Below, piece by piece: positions 26,525 to 35,312 of a stretch of 64,000 nucleotides of DNA. Location: contig JAUWWQ010000004.1 of the NCBI GenBank assembly GCA_030616775.1, positions 1 through 64,000 of the forward strand, given 5' to 3'. Position 1 is the stretch's first letter; the number at the start of each line of letters is the position of its first letter. The translations under genes were made by a program, and so were the position numbers. Source of the stretch: Planctomycetota bacterium. Lineage in GTDB: Bacteria > Planctomycetota > Phycisphaerae > UBA1845. The notes beneath the pieces are model-generated. The model searched no databases. It saw nothing but the letters and a program-made list of their open reading frames with translations, and was not told the DNA's origin.

Positions 26525-26695
26525 CCTCTGGGACGCATGTCGCGGGGTCCTTGCGGCCTCTGGACATGCGGAGGTATCGTAAGTAACACGTAAGTTGAAA
26601 AGAGAGGATTGGAAGTTCACTAACAACGTGTCGCTTCGCGCGGAACGAGATCATGGCGCGGAGGAGACGTTTGCAACGAGGAAAGAAGGTTTGAG

Positions 26696-27715
26696 ATGAA
26701 AGTTTGGAAGCTTGTAATTGTTTTACTGGCCGTGGGGATGTTCTCGGTGTCGGCCGTCGCACAGGGATTGACCTGCCCTACGGCCACGGCGGTGGCCGTT
26801 CCCAGCAACACCGCTGGTGATACACTCGCCGGCGGCGGTGGTGGTGGTCCTTTCCGGGACTGCCTTCATGAGTACGGTGGCCCCGGGGGGTGGGCAGTTG
26901 GTGCCCAATGGTACAGCTTTGTCGGAACGGGGAACACGGTCACGGTGAGTCTGTGCGTTACAGAGCTGGTGGACACCGACGCCGCTATGGTGGTCGTCTG
27001 CCAGTCCTGTGCCTGCCCGATGTGCGTCGGCGCGAGTGAAGACTTTTGCGGCGCTTCTGGGTACAATCCCGAGGTAACGTTCTGCACCGCAGCCGGCGAG
27101 ACGTACTGGGTCGGGGTCGGCGACAACTACACCCCGCAGGGCACGTTCACGCTTGACGTGTCGGACGACGCGACAGCCTGCGGCGCTCCGCCGACCTGTT
27201 TTGAAACCTGTGGCAACAACGTCTGGGAAGGATGCGAGGAGTGCGACGGGACCGACAACGGCGCCTGCGAAGTGTCGTGCGAAGGTGATTGCACATGCAC
27301 GCCGGTTGTCTGCGGTAACAACATTGCGTTTGGCGATGAGGAGTGCGACGGGACCGACAACGGCGCCTGCGAAGTGTCGTGCGAAGGTGATTGCACATGC
27401 ACGCCGGTTGTGTGCGGTAACAACATTGTGTTTGGCGATGAGGAGTGCGACGGGACTGATATTGGTGTGTGTGTACCCGGTACTATTTGTGATGGGGATT
27501 GCACCTGCCCGGATCCCATCTGTGACAACAACATCAAAGAAGAGGGCGAGGATTGCGACGGGACGGACGACGACGCGTGTCCGAGCCTGTGCGAAATGCC
27601 GGGTTGCACGTGCCCCGCGGCTCCTGCGCTTCCCATTTGGGGCATAGTCGGGCTGGGTGTGCTCCTGGCGGGTGGCGGTGCGACCGCGGTTGCTCGTCGG
27701 CGCAAAAAAGCCTAG
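26696..27715 (+). CDS. Secreted Cys-rich protein with a C-terminal exosortase-type sorting signal
   Basis: 339 residues. A signal peptide (MKVWKLVIVLLAVGMFSVSA) is followed by a globular region of about 150 residues, then four Cys-rich repeats of about 34 residues (CGNN...ECDGTDNGACEVSCEGDCTC). The C-terminus is a tripartite sorting signal near residues 309-339: ALPIWG, a hydrophobic helix (IVGLGVLLAGGGATAV) and a basic end (ARRRKKA), resembling IPTLxxWG-CTERM tails. It should be exported, held in the membrane and processed by the exosortase encoded 15 bases downstream. GAGGAAAGAAGG precedes the ATG. Confidence 0.85.
   Translation: MKVWKLVIVLLAVGMFSVSAVAQGLTCPTATAVAVPSNTAGDTLAGGGGGGPFRDCLHEYGGPGGWAVGAQWYSFVGTGNTVTVSLCVTELVDTDAAMVVVCQSCACPMCVGASEDFCGASGYNPEVTFCTAAGETYWVGVGDNYTPQGTFTLDVSDDATACGAPPTCFETCGNNVWEGCEECDGTDNGACEVSCEGDCTCTPVVCGNNIAFGDEECDGTDNGACEVSCEGDCTCTPVVCGNNIVFGDEECDGTDIGVCVPGTICDGDCTCPDPICDNNIKEEGEDCDGTDDDACPSLCEMPGCTCPAAPALPIWGIVGLGVLLAGGGATAVARRRKKA
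27236..27439 (+). repeat. Tandem repeat of a 102-base unit inside the sorted-protein gene
   Basis: Two consecutive units of 102 bases (34 codons), beginning near 27236 and 27338. The first roughly 74 bases of each are nearly identical at the DNA level, including synonymous positions. A third, diverged unit begins near 27440. This indicates a recent in-frame duplication. Confidence 0.75.
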
Positions 27716-27730
27716 CGCAGTTGAGGAACT

Positions 27731-28402
27731 GTGGGTCGATCGAAGAATGGTCGTCGTACAAGACAACCTGGTCAGACGGGGCTGCCAAGGTCCCGCTCCC
27801 GGCGTAAGAGCCGGGGGAAAGCACGGTCCGGGGCGGCAGTACGTCTGACCGACAACACTACTGACGACAACACACGGGTCCCCTGGCTTAAGGCCGGGGG
27901 GCCCGTTGTGCGTTTTATCCTTCTGTTCGTCGTTCTGATTGGCGTTTTTTACGCGATTTACATACCCTGGTCCCAAACGGGCGTCTATCATCTATACCTC
28001 AGATCGATTGCCAAAGCCGTCTACGCGGTGCTCCACGTTCTGGGCTTCGACGCAGAGGTCAATGGCGTGTCCGTCATCCTCCCCGACTTTCGCCTAAAGG
28101 TCATCCCCGGGTGCGATGCGATGGAGGCAATCGGGCTGTTCGGATCGGCCGTCCTCGCATTCCCGGCGGCCCGGTGGGCCCGGCTCATATTTGCATGTAT
28201 CGGGACTGCCGGGATCCTTGTCATCAATGTGTTGCGTCTGGGTACCCTGGTGCTGGTGGGCGCCTATTTCCCAGACGCGTTCAAGACCATACACTGGGAT
28301 CTCTGGCCCGCCCTTTTGATCCTCTACGTGCTGGCGTTTTGGGTAGTCTGGATCCGGTGGACATCGCGGCATCGAGGCCTGGCAAGTGATGTTACGCAAT
28401 AA
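27731..28402 (+). CDS. Exosortase family transpeptidase (XrtH-like)
   Basis: 223 residues from the GTG at 27731 (GAGG five bases upstream). The N-terminus is very basic (residues 1-38), then several membrane helices. The exosortase catalytic set is present: Cys128 in VIPGCDAMEAIGLF, Arg169 in INVLRLGTL and His188 in KTIHWD. Exosortases cut and probably transfer proteins bearing CTERM signals. The substrate tail encoded next door (LPIWG) suggests the class acting on IPTLxxWG-type signals, but subclass is an inference. The stop overlaps the next start. Confidence 0.88.
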   Translation: MGRSKNGRRTRQPGQTGLPRSRSRRKSRGKARSGAAVRLTDNTTDDNTRVPWLKAGGPVVRFILLFVVLIGVFYAIYIPWSQTGVYHLYLRSIAKAVYAVLHVLGFDAEVNGVSVILPDFRLKVIPGCDAMEAIGLFGSAVLAFPAARWARLIFACIGTAGILVINVLRLGTLVLVGAYFPDAFKTIHWDLWPALLILYVLAFWVVWIRWTSRHRGLASDVTQ

Positions 28403-28985
28403 GGCGATTGCGGGCTTTGTCCTATGGTTCCTTCTGGTCTACGGTCTGCTCATGGCCCCGTGGCCGGGGCTTCAAAACGCCTACCGCGCGGCGTACCTCG
28501 ACGCCGGGCAATTCGTGTTTCAGACGCTCACGTCGCCCGACACGATCCGCTTCAAGGCGCCGGACGTCGTTGAAGGAGAGGTGGACACGGTTGTTCTTGT
28601 ACGGTATCGGGAAGCCGGGGTTTGGATTACCCTGGGCATCAACAGCAGGCAGGGTGCATATCTTCCTACGGTCGTCCTGGCTTCGTTGATCCTCGCCACC
28701 CCCGTGCCCTGGTCCCGCCGGGGCGTCAGCTTGCTGTTGGGGCTTGTGCTGGTCCACTTGTTTATCGTGGTCAGGCTCACAATCGTGGTGCTCAGTGCGT
28801 ACTTTTTTATGTGGGGACTGAACACCGGGGCCGATGCCTCCCTCTGGACAAAGGTCTTTGTAGCGGGAGTCAAGTTCGCAGCCACCGGGCAGGGTCTCGG
28901 CTATATCGTGCCGATCATAATCTGGGTGCTTGTGGCTATCCCTCGCGAGCAGTTGAACCGCATCCTTTCCGAACGTCGGCGGTGA
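28386..28985 (+). CDS. Exosortase-associated membrane protein
   Basis: 199 residues; translation starts at the GTG at 28386 or ATG at 28389, both inside the end of the exosortase gene. A first helix (AIAGFVLWFLLVYGLLMAPW) precedes an external region of about 60 residues, then three more helices (YLPTVVLASLILAT, GVSLLLGLVLVHLFIVVRLT, IVPIIIWVLVA). The topology and position match the membrane protein often encoded beside XrtH-type exosortases. Overlap with the exosortase gene suggests the two proteins form a complex. Confidence 0.7.
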   Translation: MMLRNKAIAGFVLWFLLVYGLLMAPWPGLQNAYRAAYLDAGQFVFQTLTSPDTIRFKAPDVVEGEVDTVVLVRYREAGVWITLGINSRQGAYLPTVVLASLILATPVPWSRRGVSLLLGLVLVHLFIVVRLTIVVLSAYFFMWGLNTGADASLWTKVFVAGVKFAATGQGLGYIVPIIIWVLVAIPREQLNRILSERRR

Positions 28986-29043
28986 GTCGGGCCTGATTGT
29001 TGGCTGTCGGCGTTGAATCTGATAAGGTATTACCTGGATTTGA

Positions 29044-29116
29044 GGGGCCGTAGCTCAGATGGGAGAGCGTCCGGTTTGCAACCAGAAGGTTGGCAGTTCG
29101 AGCCCGCTCGACGACT
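29044..29116 (+). tRNA. Degenerate tRNA-Ala(TGC), probably a pseudogene
   Basis: GGGGCCGTAGCTCAGATGGG starts a clear tRNA: the D arm GCTC/GAGC pairs, and the anticodon loop TTTGCAA gives anticodon TGC. But the acceptor stem has three mismatches of seven (29045/29114, 29046/29113, 29048/29111), the anticodon stem one and the T stem one. No CCA is encoded. The 5' three quarters look like a normal tRNA-Ala and the last part has been replaced or eroded. It lies 30 bases before a restriction-modification gene, so it may be an old integration site. Confidence 0.55.
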
Positions 29117-29145
29117 TTGGATGGTTGTTCGTACGGACATGCTCC

Positions 29146-32100
29146 ATGACCACGGAACACGAACTCACCTTCTGTAGCGACGCAGCCGGCTGGATGAACC
29201 AGGAGCTTGAGGTCCGCCCGGATCTAGCCTTCAGCCGCGTCAAGATTGAGCAGTCCGCCAGGGGATCGCGCAAGCGACGCGATCTAACGATTTACGATCG
29301 CTCCGACCAGATCGCCGTTACGGGTGAGGTCAAGTTGCCGTATATGGCTGATGGAGGATCGCCCTACAACGAGTCCGTCGTTGAAGATGCATTCAACAAA
29401 GCCGGGAAAGTCGGCGCCCGCTTTTTCGTCACTTGGAATGTAAATCGGCTGGTTTTGTGGCAAACGGACGATGCCGGAAAGCCACTCCACGAGCGGCACA
29501 TCTACGATGACGCGTTTACCCAAGTTCGCGATGAGGACGACCTTGTCAATCCCGCCGTGCAGCAAACGATTCGTCGTGGCCTCATTCGTTTTCTTGAACG
29601 TGCAAGCCAAGCTTACACCGGTGCGTTGCCGCTGGCGAAGCGGCCGCTCGACGAGTTCTTTATCACCGTCCTGGAAGCGGCGCTTGAGCGCCCGATTGCC
29701 GCAGTTCTGCGCGCAATCACGAAGAAATACGCGCGCGGTGCGACATTCAAAACGCGTTTGAACTCGTGGATGCGCGATGCGCAAGGGTGGCAACTTTCGG
29801 ACGACGAGCTGATCCAACGGGATAATCTGGAGCGGTCCGCCAAGTTCGCATGCTATGTCTTGGTTAACAAGGTCGTGTTCTACAAGGCCCTTCGGAAACG
29901 CTTTACGCGATTGCCTAACATTCGTATACCGGCAAAGATCACGAGCGCGGCAGACGCGGAGGATATGGTCAACGGTTTTTTCCAGAAGGCAATCAAGGCC
30001 ACGCGCGATTACGAAACCGTATTCACAGACGACTTCGGAGACACCCTGCCGTTCCTGCCCGACGACGCCGTTCCGGCGTGGCGCGACCTGCTTCAATCGA
30101 TCGACCGATTCGACTTTACACAGATCAACTACGACGTCATCGGACCCATTTTCGAGCGATTGATAAGCCCTGAGGAACGTCACCGATACGGGCAACATTA
30201 CACCAAGGCGGAAATCGTTGATCTCATCGAGGCATTCTGTATCCGTGACGCCGAAACTACGGTGCTCGACCCGGCCTGCGGCGGCGGAACGTTCCTGGTT
30301 CGGGCGTATAACCGCAAGAGGTTCCTGGCTAAGACTGCCGGCACGGAACTCCCCCACGAAAGGTTGCTCGACCAACTATACGGAATTGATGTTTCCGCGT
30401 ACGCAGCACACTTGACGACGATGAACCTCGCGACCCGCGACTTGATTGATGAACAAAACTATCCACTCGTCGCTCAGGATGACTTTTTCGACGCCGAGCC
30501 GGGCCGGGCGCTTTTTCAGGTTCCGATCGCTCGCGGCGCAGAGTCCAAGCAACTGCGCCCCGTGCTCATCGACCGCGTAGATGCGGTCGTGGGCAATCCG
30601 CCTTACGTTCGACAGGAAGAGATCAGCAAGCCGCCCACCATGTCCGCCAAAGGGCGGGTTAAAATTAAACCCCGCTCGCTGGATCAGATCAAAGCCGAGG
30701 CCCGCAAGTACAAGGACCACCTTTCGTCTTTGGAACAGCGCGCCTGCCCGGACATCAGGTTCTCAGGGCGCAGCGATCTTCACGTCTATTTCTGGGCGCA
30801 TGGTCTGCGATTCCTGAAAGACGGCGGATACTTCGGGTTTCTGACTAGCAGCGGTTGGCTCGATGTTGAGTACGGCTTTCGCCTTCAGGAATTCCTACTG
30901 AAGCACTACGCGATCATCGCCGTCTTTGAGTCGGAGGTGGAGCCCTGGTTTACCGGGGCTCGCATCACAACTTGTGCCACCATCCTGCGACGCGAGTCGG
31001 ATTCGGTAAGACGCGAAAGGAATCTCGTTCGCTTTGTTCGGCTCCAATCGCCGCTTGCCGAGATCTTTCCGGCCGATGCAACCGAGGAGCAACGTCAGCG
31101 GGCGGCGGAAGCGCTGCGCGACCGGATCGAGGCCATCACCAACAATGTGTCGGAGCGTCACTGGCGCGTCCGGGTCATCAGACAGGGCGAACTGTACCGA
31201 TTGGGCTGTCGAGTCAACGGCCGTTCGGCAGATGCTCAGCATGATGATTCAGGAGTCGTCGATTCCGAGCTGTCAGAGATGGGCACTGAGTCGCGGCCAT
31301 ATTTCGGCAGCAAGTGGGGCGTGTACTTGCGAGCTCCGGACTTTTTCTTCGAGCTCCAAGACCGGTTCGGCGCCCGCATGGTCCCGCTTGGGGAAATCGC
31401 AGACGTCCGGTTTGGCGTCAAGACAGGTGCCGATCGCTTATTTTTCGTCCGCGACATCACCGACCGGTGTCTCGCGGAGGTACCGGAAGCGCGTAAGTTT
31501 CGAGCCAAATACGGCATCCAGCGCGTGCAAGCCGACAAGATTCGTATAGTTCGTGCCGGCGACAAAAGTATCCATTTGATCGAAGCCGAGTATCTCGAAC
31601 CCGAGGTCCACAACCTGATGGAAACGAGCGGAGTTTTTGGAATCCGTATCAATCCTGAAGACCTGACGCGACAGATACTTCTGTGCAGCAAACCCAAGTC
31701 CAAACTGAGGCGAACGCGTGTTCTAAAATACATCGAGTGGGGCGAACGAGAAGGATTTCACACCGGGTCCACTTGTGCCGTGCGAGCAAAGTCTCGTCCT
31801 TGGTACGACCTCAATGTAGGGTCACGGGGTGATGTTTTCTGGCCTATGGCCCAACAGTACCGGCATCTGGCACCTCTGAATGAGGGGTCGCTTATCTGCA
31901 ACCACAACCTGTTTGACGTCTTTGCGACTCCTGACACGAAACCCAAGGTCTTATGCGGCATTCTAAACTCGACTGTTGTGGCGATGCACAAGCATTTCTT
32001 CGGTCGGCTGGCGGGAACCGAAGGCAATCTGAAAACGGAAGTTGTTGACGTGACGATGATGCCGGTGCCGGACCCGCGTCATGCGAGCAAGCTAGTCCAA

Positions 32101-32778
32101 CGGCGCATCAGCGACGCCGTGGAAGCGGTGTGTGAACGACAAACGCGAAATCTCCCTGATGAATTCGACCTGGCGGATCGCCAAGCCCTGGACGACGTCG
32201 TGTTGGAGTTGCTTGGCGTGACGGACCAGCAGGTCCGCCGGAATCTGCGCGATCGCCTGTACGCCGAAATGACCAATCTGTATCGCACCATCCGGGAGAA
32301 GGAGCTTCGGGCCATCGAGAACAAAAAGCAGACTAAGCGTGGCAGCAAGCTCTCGCCCGAACAAATGGCTACCGAGCTTTGGAACGATCTCGATCCCGGA
32401 CTCGTGCGGCGCTTGCCGGAAGACTTTTTCGGCAACCCCGAGCCAGTGGAAGAAATCGATCTACCGGAGGGTAAGTGCAAGCTGCTCTCGAGCCCGCTTA
32501 CTGGACAGGCAGGTCTCGACATAGATGGTACGCACATCGAACTTGGCGACGAGCGCCGTGCGGAACTGGCTAAGGCCATTTTCGACAGCGGACGCAGAGG
32601 AACCGTACCGATTCCTATGGACCCCGATTTGTGCGCACAAATATTGACGCGGTATCGAGCCTACCTCGATCAGGTGACAGCGGAATTCAATTATCTCGTG
32701 TCTCAGAAAACCGCCAACGAGAAGATGCAGGCCAAGGTGGTCGGAATACTGAAACACAGACTGGGCCAACGCCCTTGA
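29146..32778 (+). CDS. Type IIG (Eco57I-like) restriction-modification enzyme
   Basis: 1,210 residues from the ATG at 29146; longer in-frame starts lie inside the tRNA-like sequence. The N-terminal nuclease domain shows a PD-(D/E)xK-like core (ITVTGEVKLP-like IAVTGEVKLP, then FFVTWNVNRLVLWQTDD). The N6-adenine methyltransferase has VLDPACGGGTFLVRAY and the catalytic VVGNPPYVRQEEI. A TaqI/Eco57I-type target-recognition region follows, including HLAPLNEGSLICNHNLF and LCGILNSTVVAMHKHF. One chain would both modify and cut DNA. No separate specificity or restriction gene adjoins it. It stands alone between a tRNA remnant and secreted-protein genes. Confidence 0.88.
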   Translation: MTTEHELTFCSDAAGWMNQELEVRPDLAFSRVKIEQSARGSRKRRDLTIYDRSDQIAVTGEVKLPYMADGGSPYNESVVEDAFNKAGKVGARFFVTWNVNRLVLWQTDDAGKPLHERHIYDDAFTQVRDEDDLVNPAVQQTIRRGLIRFLERASQAYTGALPLAKRPLDEFFITVLEAALERPIAAVLRAITKKYARGATFKTRLNSWMRDAQGWQLSDDELIQRDNLERSAKFACYVLVNKVVFYKALRKRFTRLPNIRIPAKITSAADAEDMVNGFFQKAIKATRDYETVFTDDFGDTLPFLPDDAVPAWRDLLQSIDRFDFTQINYDVIGPIFERLISPEERHRYGQHYTKAEIVDLIEAFCIRDAETTVLDPACGGGTFLVRAYNRKRFLAKTAGTELPHERLLDQLYGIDVSAYAAHLTTMNLATRDLIDEQNYPLVAQDDFFDAEPGRALFQVPIARGAESKQLRPVLIDRVDAVVGNPPYVRQEEISKPPTMSAKGRVKIKPRSLDQIKAEARKYKDHLSSLEQRACPDIRFSGRSDLHVYFWAHGLRFLKDGGYFGFLTSSGWLDVEYGFRLQEFLLKHYAIIAVFESEVEPWFTGARITTCATILRRESDSVRRERNLVRFVRLQSPLAEIFPADATEEQRQRAAEALRDRIEAITNNVSERHWRVRVIRQGELYRLGCRVNGRSADAQHDDSGVVDSELSEMGTESRPYFGSKWGVYLRAPDFFFELQDRFGARMVPLGEIADVRFGVKTGADRLFFVRDITDRCLAEVPEARKFRAKYGIQRVQADKIRIVRAGDKSIHLIEAEYLEPEVHNLMETSGVFGIRINPEDLTRQILLCSKPKSKLRRTRVLKYIEWGEREGFHTGSTCAVRAKSRPWYDLNVGSRGDVFWPMAQQYRHLAPLNEGSLICNHNLFDVFATPDTKPKVLCGILNSTVVAMHKHFFGRLAGTEGNLKTEVVDVTMMPVPDPRHASKLVQRRISDAVEAVCERQTRNLPDEFDLADRQALDDVVLELLGVTDQQVRRNLRDRLYAEMTNLYRTIREKELRAIENKKQTKRGSKLSPEQMATELWNDLDPGLVRRLPEDFFGNPEPVEEIDLPEGKCKLLSSPLTGQAGLDIDGTHIELGDERRAELAKAIFDSGRRGTVPIPMDPDLCAQILTRYRAYLDQVTAEFNYLVSQKTANEKMQAKVVGILKHRLGQRP

Positions 32779-33203
32779 GGAGGCTGGACGTGCGCCCTAC
32801 GGCACCAGGGATCACGAGTTCTTTGAGGCTTCACACGTGATCGACATCAATCGATTGCCGGAAGACCTGCGCGACGTACCGGTTCACATCAGTGCCTGTC
32901 CCATCAACAACCTCGATCAGCATCTGCCTGGCCGTTGGAGAGTCTCTACGATTGTCGGCCCCGACCCCCACAACGAGGCATTCCGATAACCTGACTCCCG
33001 ATGGAATCGTCTCTTGAAGGGGCGGCGACCACCTGTTCAAATTCAGGTCCTTTTCCAGTAAGATAGATGCAGCAGTATGGGCCGAGTCTCGGTCATTGAG
33101 TCGGGCTACGTGGGGACGAGAAGCCGCCTGGAGGAGGGGGCGGACGTTCATCTTCCCCTTGTTTTGTGTTTCAGCAGGCACGGCCTCAAACAGGAGGAAC
33201 ATC
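32779..33203. other. Intergenic region after the restriction-modification gene
   Basis: About 425 bases. A leftward open frame crosses it (to 33310) but has no recognisable motif and no supported start. No copy of the tRNA 3' end was found here that would mark the far border of an integrated element. Confidence 0.35.
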
Positions 33204-33272
33204 ATGAAAGGCTTGTGGATCGTAGCGTACGCGGCTGTTCCGGCCATCGGGCTCCCCGCGAATCGCGCCTGA
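33204..33272 (+). CDS. 22-codon open frame with a strong ribosome binding site
   Basis: AGGAGGAAC lies just before this ATG. The peptide (MKGLWIVAYAAVPAIGLPAN, then RA) resembles the start of a signal peptide but stops at 33270. It may be the decayed start of a secreted protein or a leader peptide for the gene at 33351, whose start is 78 bases downstream and also has a strong AGGAGG. Confidence 0.35.
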   Translation: MKGLWIVAYAAVPAIGLPANRA

Positions 33273-33350
33273 CCCCGAGCGCCTGGCGAGCGCTGAGAGT
33301 CAGGGGGCATTCAAAACGGAGGCGCCTGGTTAGTAGAGAGGAGGTACGCG

Positions 33351-33764
33351 ATGAAAGCTACACTACGTTTCTTCGTCACAGGATCGATTGTCACTGCCGC
33401 AACAGCGTTGGCAGCGCTCGGCGGTGCCGACTTCGATCTGTCGTGGCGGACGGTCGACGGCGGCGGCGTGATGGAGAGCACGGGGGGTGACTTCGGACTC
33501 TCTGGGACGATTGGTCAACCCGACGCCGGTGCGATGAGTGGTGGCGACTTCACGCTGACAGGCGGGTTCTGGTTCGCCATAGCGCCTGACGACTGCAACA
33601 GCGACGGCGGGGTCAACCTGATCGACTACGACGACTTCGAGGGTTGTCTGTCAGGTCCCGACATCGCTGTGACACCCGTCTGTACGTGTTTTGACGTTGA
33701 CCAAGACGATGACGTTGACTTGCTCGACGTCGCCCAATTTCAAAAGGCGTTCAATGGCGGGTAG
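33351..33764 (+). CDS. Small secreted protein with a dockerin-like tail
   Basis: 137 residues. Signal peptide (residues 1-25), then FDLSWRTVDGGGVMESTGGD-type sequence and the motif SGGDFTLTGGFWF, common in planctomycete secreted proteins. The C-terminal half has two calcium-binding dockerin-like segments (DCNSDGGVNLIDYDDFEGCL and DVDQDDDVDLLDVAQFQKAF). The second part probably binds calcium and may mediate protein-protein attachment. No enzymatic domain is present. Confidence 0.8.
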   Translation: MKATLRFFVTGSIVTAATALAALGGADFDLSWRTVDGGGVMESTGGDFGLSGTIGQPDAGAMSGGDFTLTGGFWFAIAPDDCNSDGGVNLIDYDDFEGCLSGPDIAVTPVCTCFDVDQDDDVDLLDVAQFQKAFNGG

Positions 33765-33793
33765 AGAGACTAGGGGCAGAGACAATCATCAGG

Positions 33794-33805
33794 CCACATT
33801 TGTGG
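33794..33805 (+). promoter_or_regulatory. Short CCACA-TT-TGTGG hairpin before a secreted-protein gene
   Basis: Five-base arms with a two-base loop, 19 bases before the ATG at 33825. The same core, with longer arms, occurs at 35313-35330 before the next gene. Confidence 0.35.
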
Positions 33806-33824
33806 ATTGTAAGGAGAAAGAAAA

Positions 33825-35285
33825 ATGCGGGTAACAAGAACTGTCATATTCGTGGCTGTATGTGCCATCGGTTGGGCACATGCGGCAGTGCTGGCGAATC
33901 CCGTCGGCAACGCAATCACTTACCAGGGGCAGCTCAAGCAAGGAGGCGTGCCGTTCAACGGCACCGTTGATCTCGAGTTCAAGCTGTGGGACGCGGCGGT
34001 CGAAGGGGAGCCAGTCGGCGAGACAGTGGCGATTAGGGAACTTGAAGTCGTCAACGGCCTGTTCACCGTTCCACTCGACTTCGGTCCCGGGGCGTTTACC
34101 GGCAACGCGCGTTGGCTGGAAGTGGGCGTGCGGTCTGACAGCAGCAGCGACGATTACACCGTGCTGTCGCCGCGCCAGGCGCTTCGCGGCACGCCCTATG
34201 CGCATTATGCCCTGAGCAGCCCGGATTCCGCGTGGGCACCGGCGGAGGGCGGCATCAGCTATTTTGGCGGCGACTTGGGCATCGGAACCGACGTGCCGCT
34301 ACTCGACCTCCAGGTTCATGAGGACCTGCGAGGGGGACGGGCTTCAGGCAGCTCAAGTCTCGGAGCTTCAGTCCTCAACACGATTGGCTTGTCCAGATTC
34401 TTTTACATGCAGTCCGATGACACTGCTGCTTGGTTGATCTGGGACATGGCCTCGGATCTGCGTCTCGTACAGATGGACGGAATGTTCAACCCAGCACCAT
34501 GGGAGCGCATGCGCATCACGGCTGGTCCCTTCAGCAAGGTGGGAATTGGAACGACTGACCCCCAGGCCAAGCTTCACGTCGATTCGACACGTACTGACGC
34601 CCCAGTGCTGCAGCTAGAAGGCGGCAGCGACGCTTCGCCTACCGGGGCCGGTGTACTCGTAGTGGGATCGACCGCAGGCCGCAACATCGTGATGGACGGC
34701 AACGAGATCATGGCGCGCGACAACGGGGTAGCTTCCAAACTCTATCTCAACGCCGACGGAGGTGACGTCGCAATCTCGGCGAGCGGCACGGGCAACGTCG
34801 GTATCGGGACGAGCACCCCCGCCGCGATGCTGGACGTTGCGGGAACCGCTCGCATCCAAGTCCTCGAGATTCTCGGAGCGGACCTGGCTGAAAAGTTCCC
34901 CATCAGCGATAACGTTAAACCCGGAATGGTGGTGGCGATCGACCCGAAGCATCCAGGCAATCTTTGCCTGGCCCGCGGGGCCTACAACCAGCGCGTGGCC
35001 GGCGTGGTCAGCGGTGCCAACGATCTGCCCGCAGGTACCATTTTGGGCAACCTCCCAGGATATGAGGATGCGACGCCGATCGCGCTGACCGGCAGGGTAT
35101 ACGTCTGGGCCGACGCGTCCAACGGTTCCATCGAGCCTGGAGACTTACTGACCACCTCGAACACTCCCGGTCACGCCATGAAGGCAACGGACCGCTCGCG
35201 TTCCTACGGTGCGACCATCGGCAAGGCGATGACCGGCCTGGAAGAGGGCCGCGGCCTCGTGCTCGTTCTGGTTAACTTGCAGTAG
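33825..35285 (+). CDS. Secreted fiber-like repeat protein
   Basis: 486 residues. Signal peptide, then ITYQGQLKQGGVPFNGTVDL and LEFKLWD, an N-terminal domain seen in many planctomycete and bacteroidete secreted proteins. The middle contains repeats like VGIGTTDPQAKLHVDST, LGIGTDVPLLDLQVHED and VGIGTSTPAAMLDVAGT, typical of phage-tail-fiber-like and adhesin proteins. The C-terminal 120 residues (GADLAEKFPISDNVKPGMVV onward) form a domain also common in such proteins. It is probably a structural surface or extracellular protein. AGGAGAAAG precedes the ATG. Confidence 0.75.
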   Translation: MRVTRTVIFVAVCAIGWAHAAVLANPVGNAITYQGQLKQGGVPFNGTVDLEFKLWDAAVEGEPVGETVAIRELEVVNGLFTVPLDFGPGAFTGNARWLEVGVRSDSSSDDYTVLSPRQALRGTPYAHYALSSPDSAWAPAEGGISYFGGDLGIGTDVPLLDLQVHEDLRGGRASGSSSLGASVLNTIGLSRFFYMQSDDTAAWLIWDMASDLRLVQMDGMFNPAPWERMRITAGPFSKVGIGTTDPQAKLHVDSTRTDAPVLQLEGGSDASPTGAGVLVVGSTAGRNIVMDGNEIMARDNGVASKLYLNADGGDVAISASGTGNVGIGTSTPAAMLDVAGTARIQVLEILGADLAEKFPISDNVKPGMVVAIDPKHPGNLCLARGAYNQRVAGVVSGANDLPAGTILGNLPGYEDATPIALTGRVYVWADASNGSIEPGDLLTTSNTPGHAMKATDRSRSYGATIGKAMTGLEEGRGLVLVLVNLQ

Positions 35286-35287
35286 GG

Positions 35288-35307
35288 CTCATCGCCATCG
35301 CGATGAG
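35288..35307 (+). terminator. Possible stem-loop just after the fiber-like gene
   Basis: Arms CTCATCGC and GCGATGAG (8 bases, perfect) with a four-base loop, starting 2 bases after the stop. There is no T-run, so termination is uncertain; it may be an mRNA-stability hairpin. Confidence 0.4.
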
Positions 35308-35312
35308 AGGCA

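Noticed and set aside
26723-27991. 422-codon leftward open frame opposite the sorted protein
   Set aside because: Arises from the tandem Cys-rich repeats read backwards; no start signal.
32831-33310. 159-codon leftward frame after the restriction-modification gene
   Set aside because: No motif or supported start; overlaps the strong ribosome binding site for the + strand.
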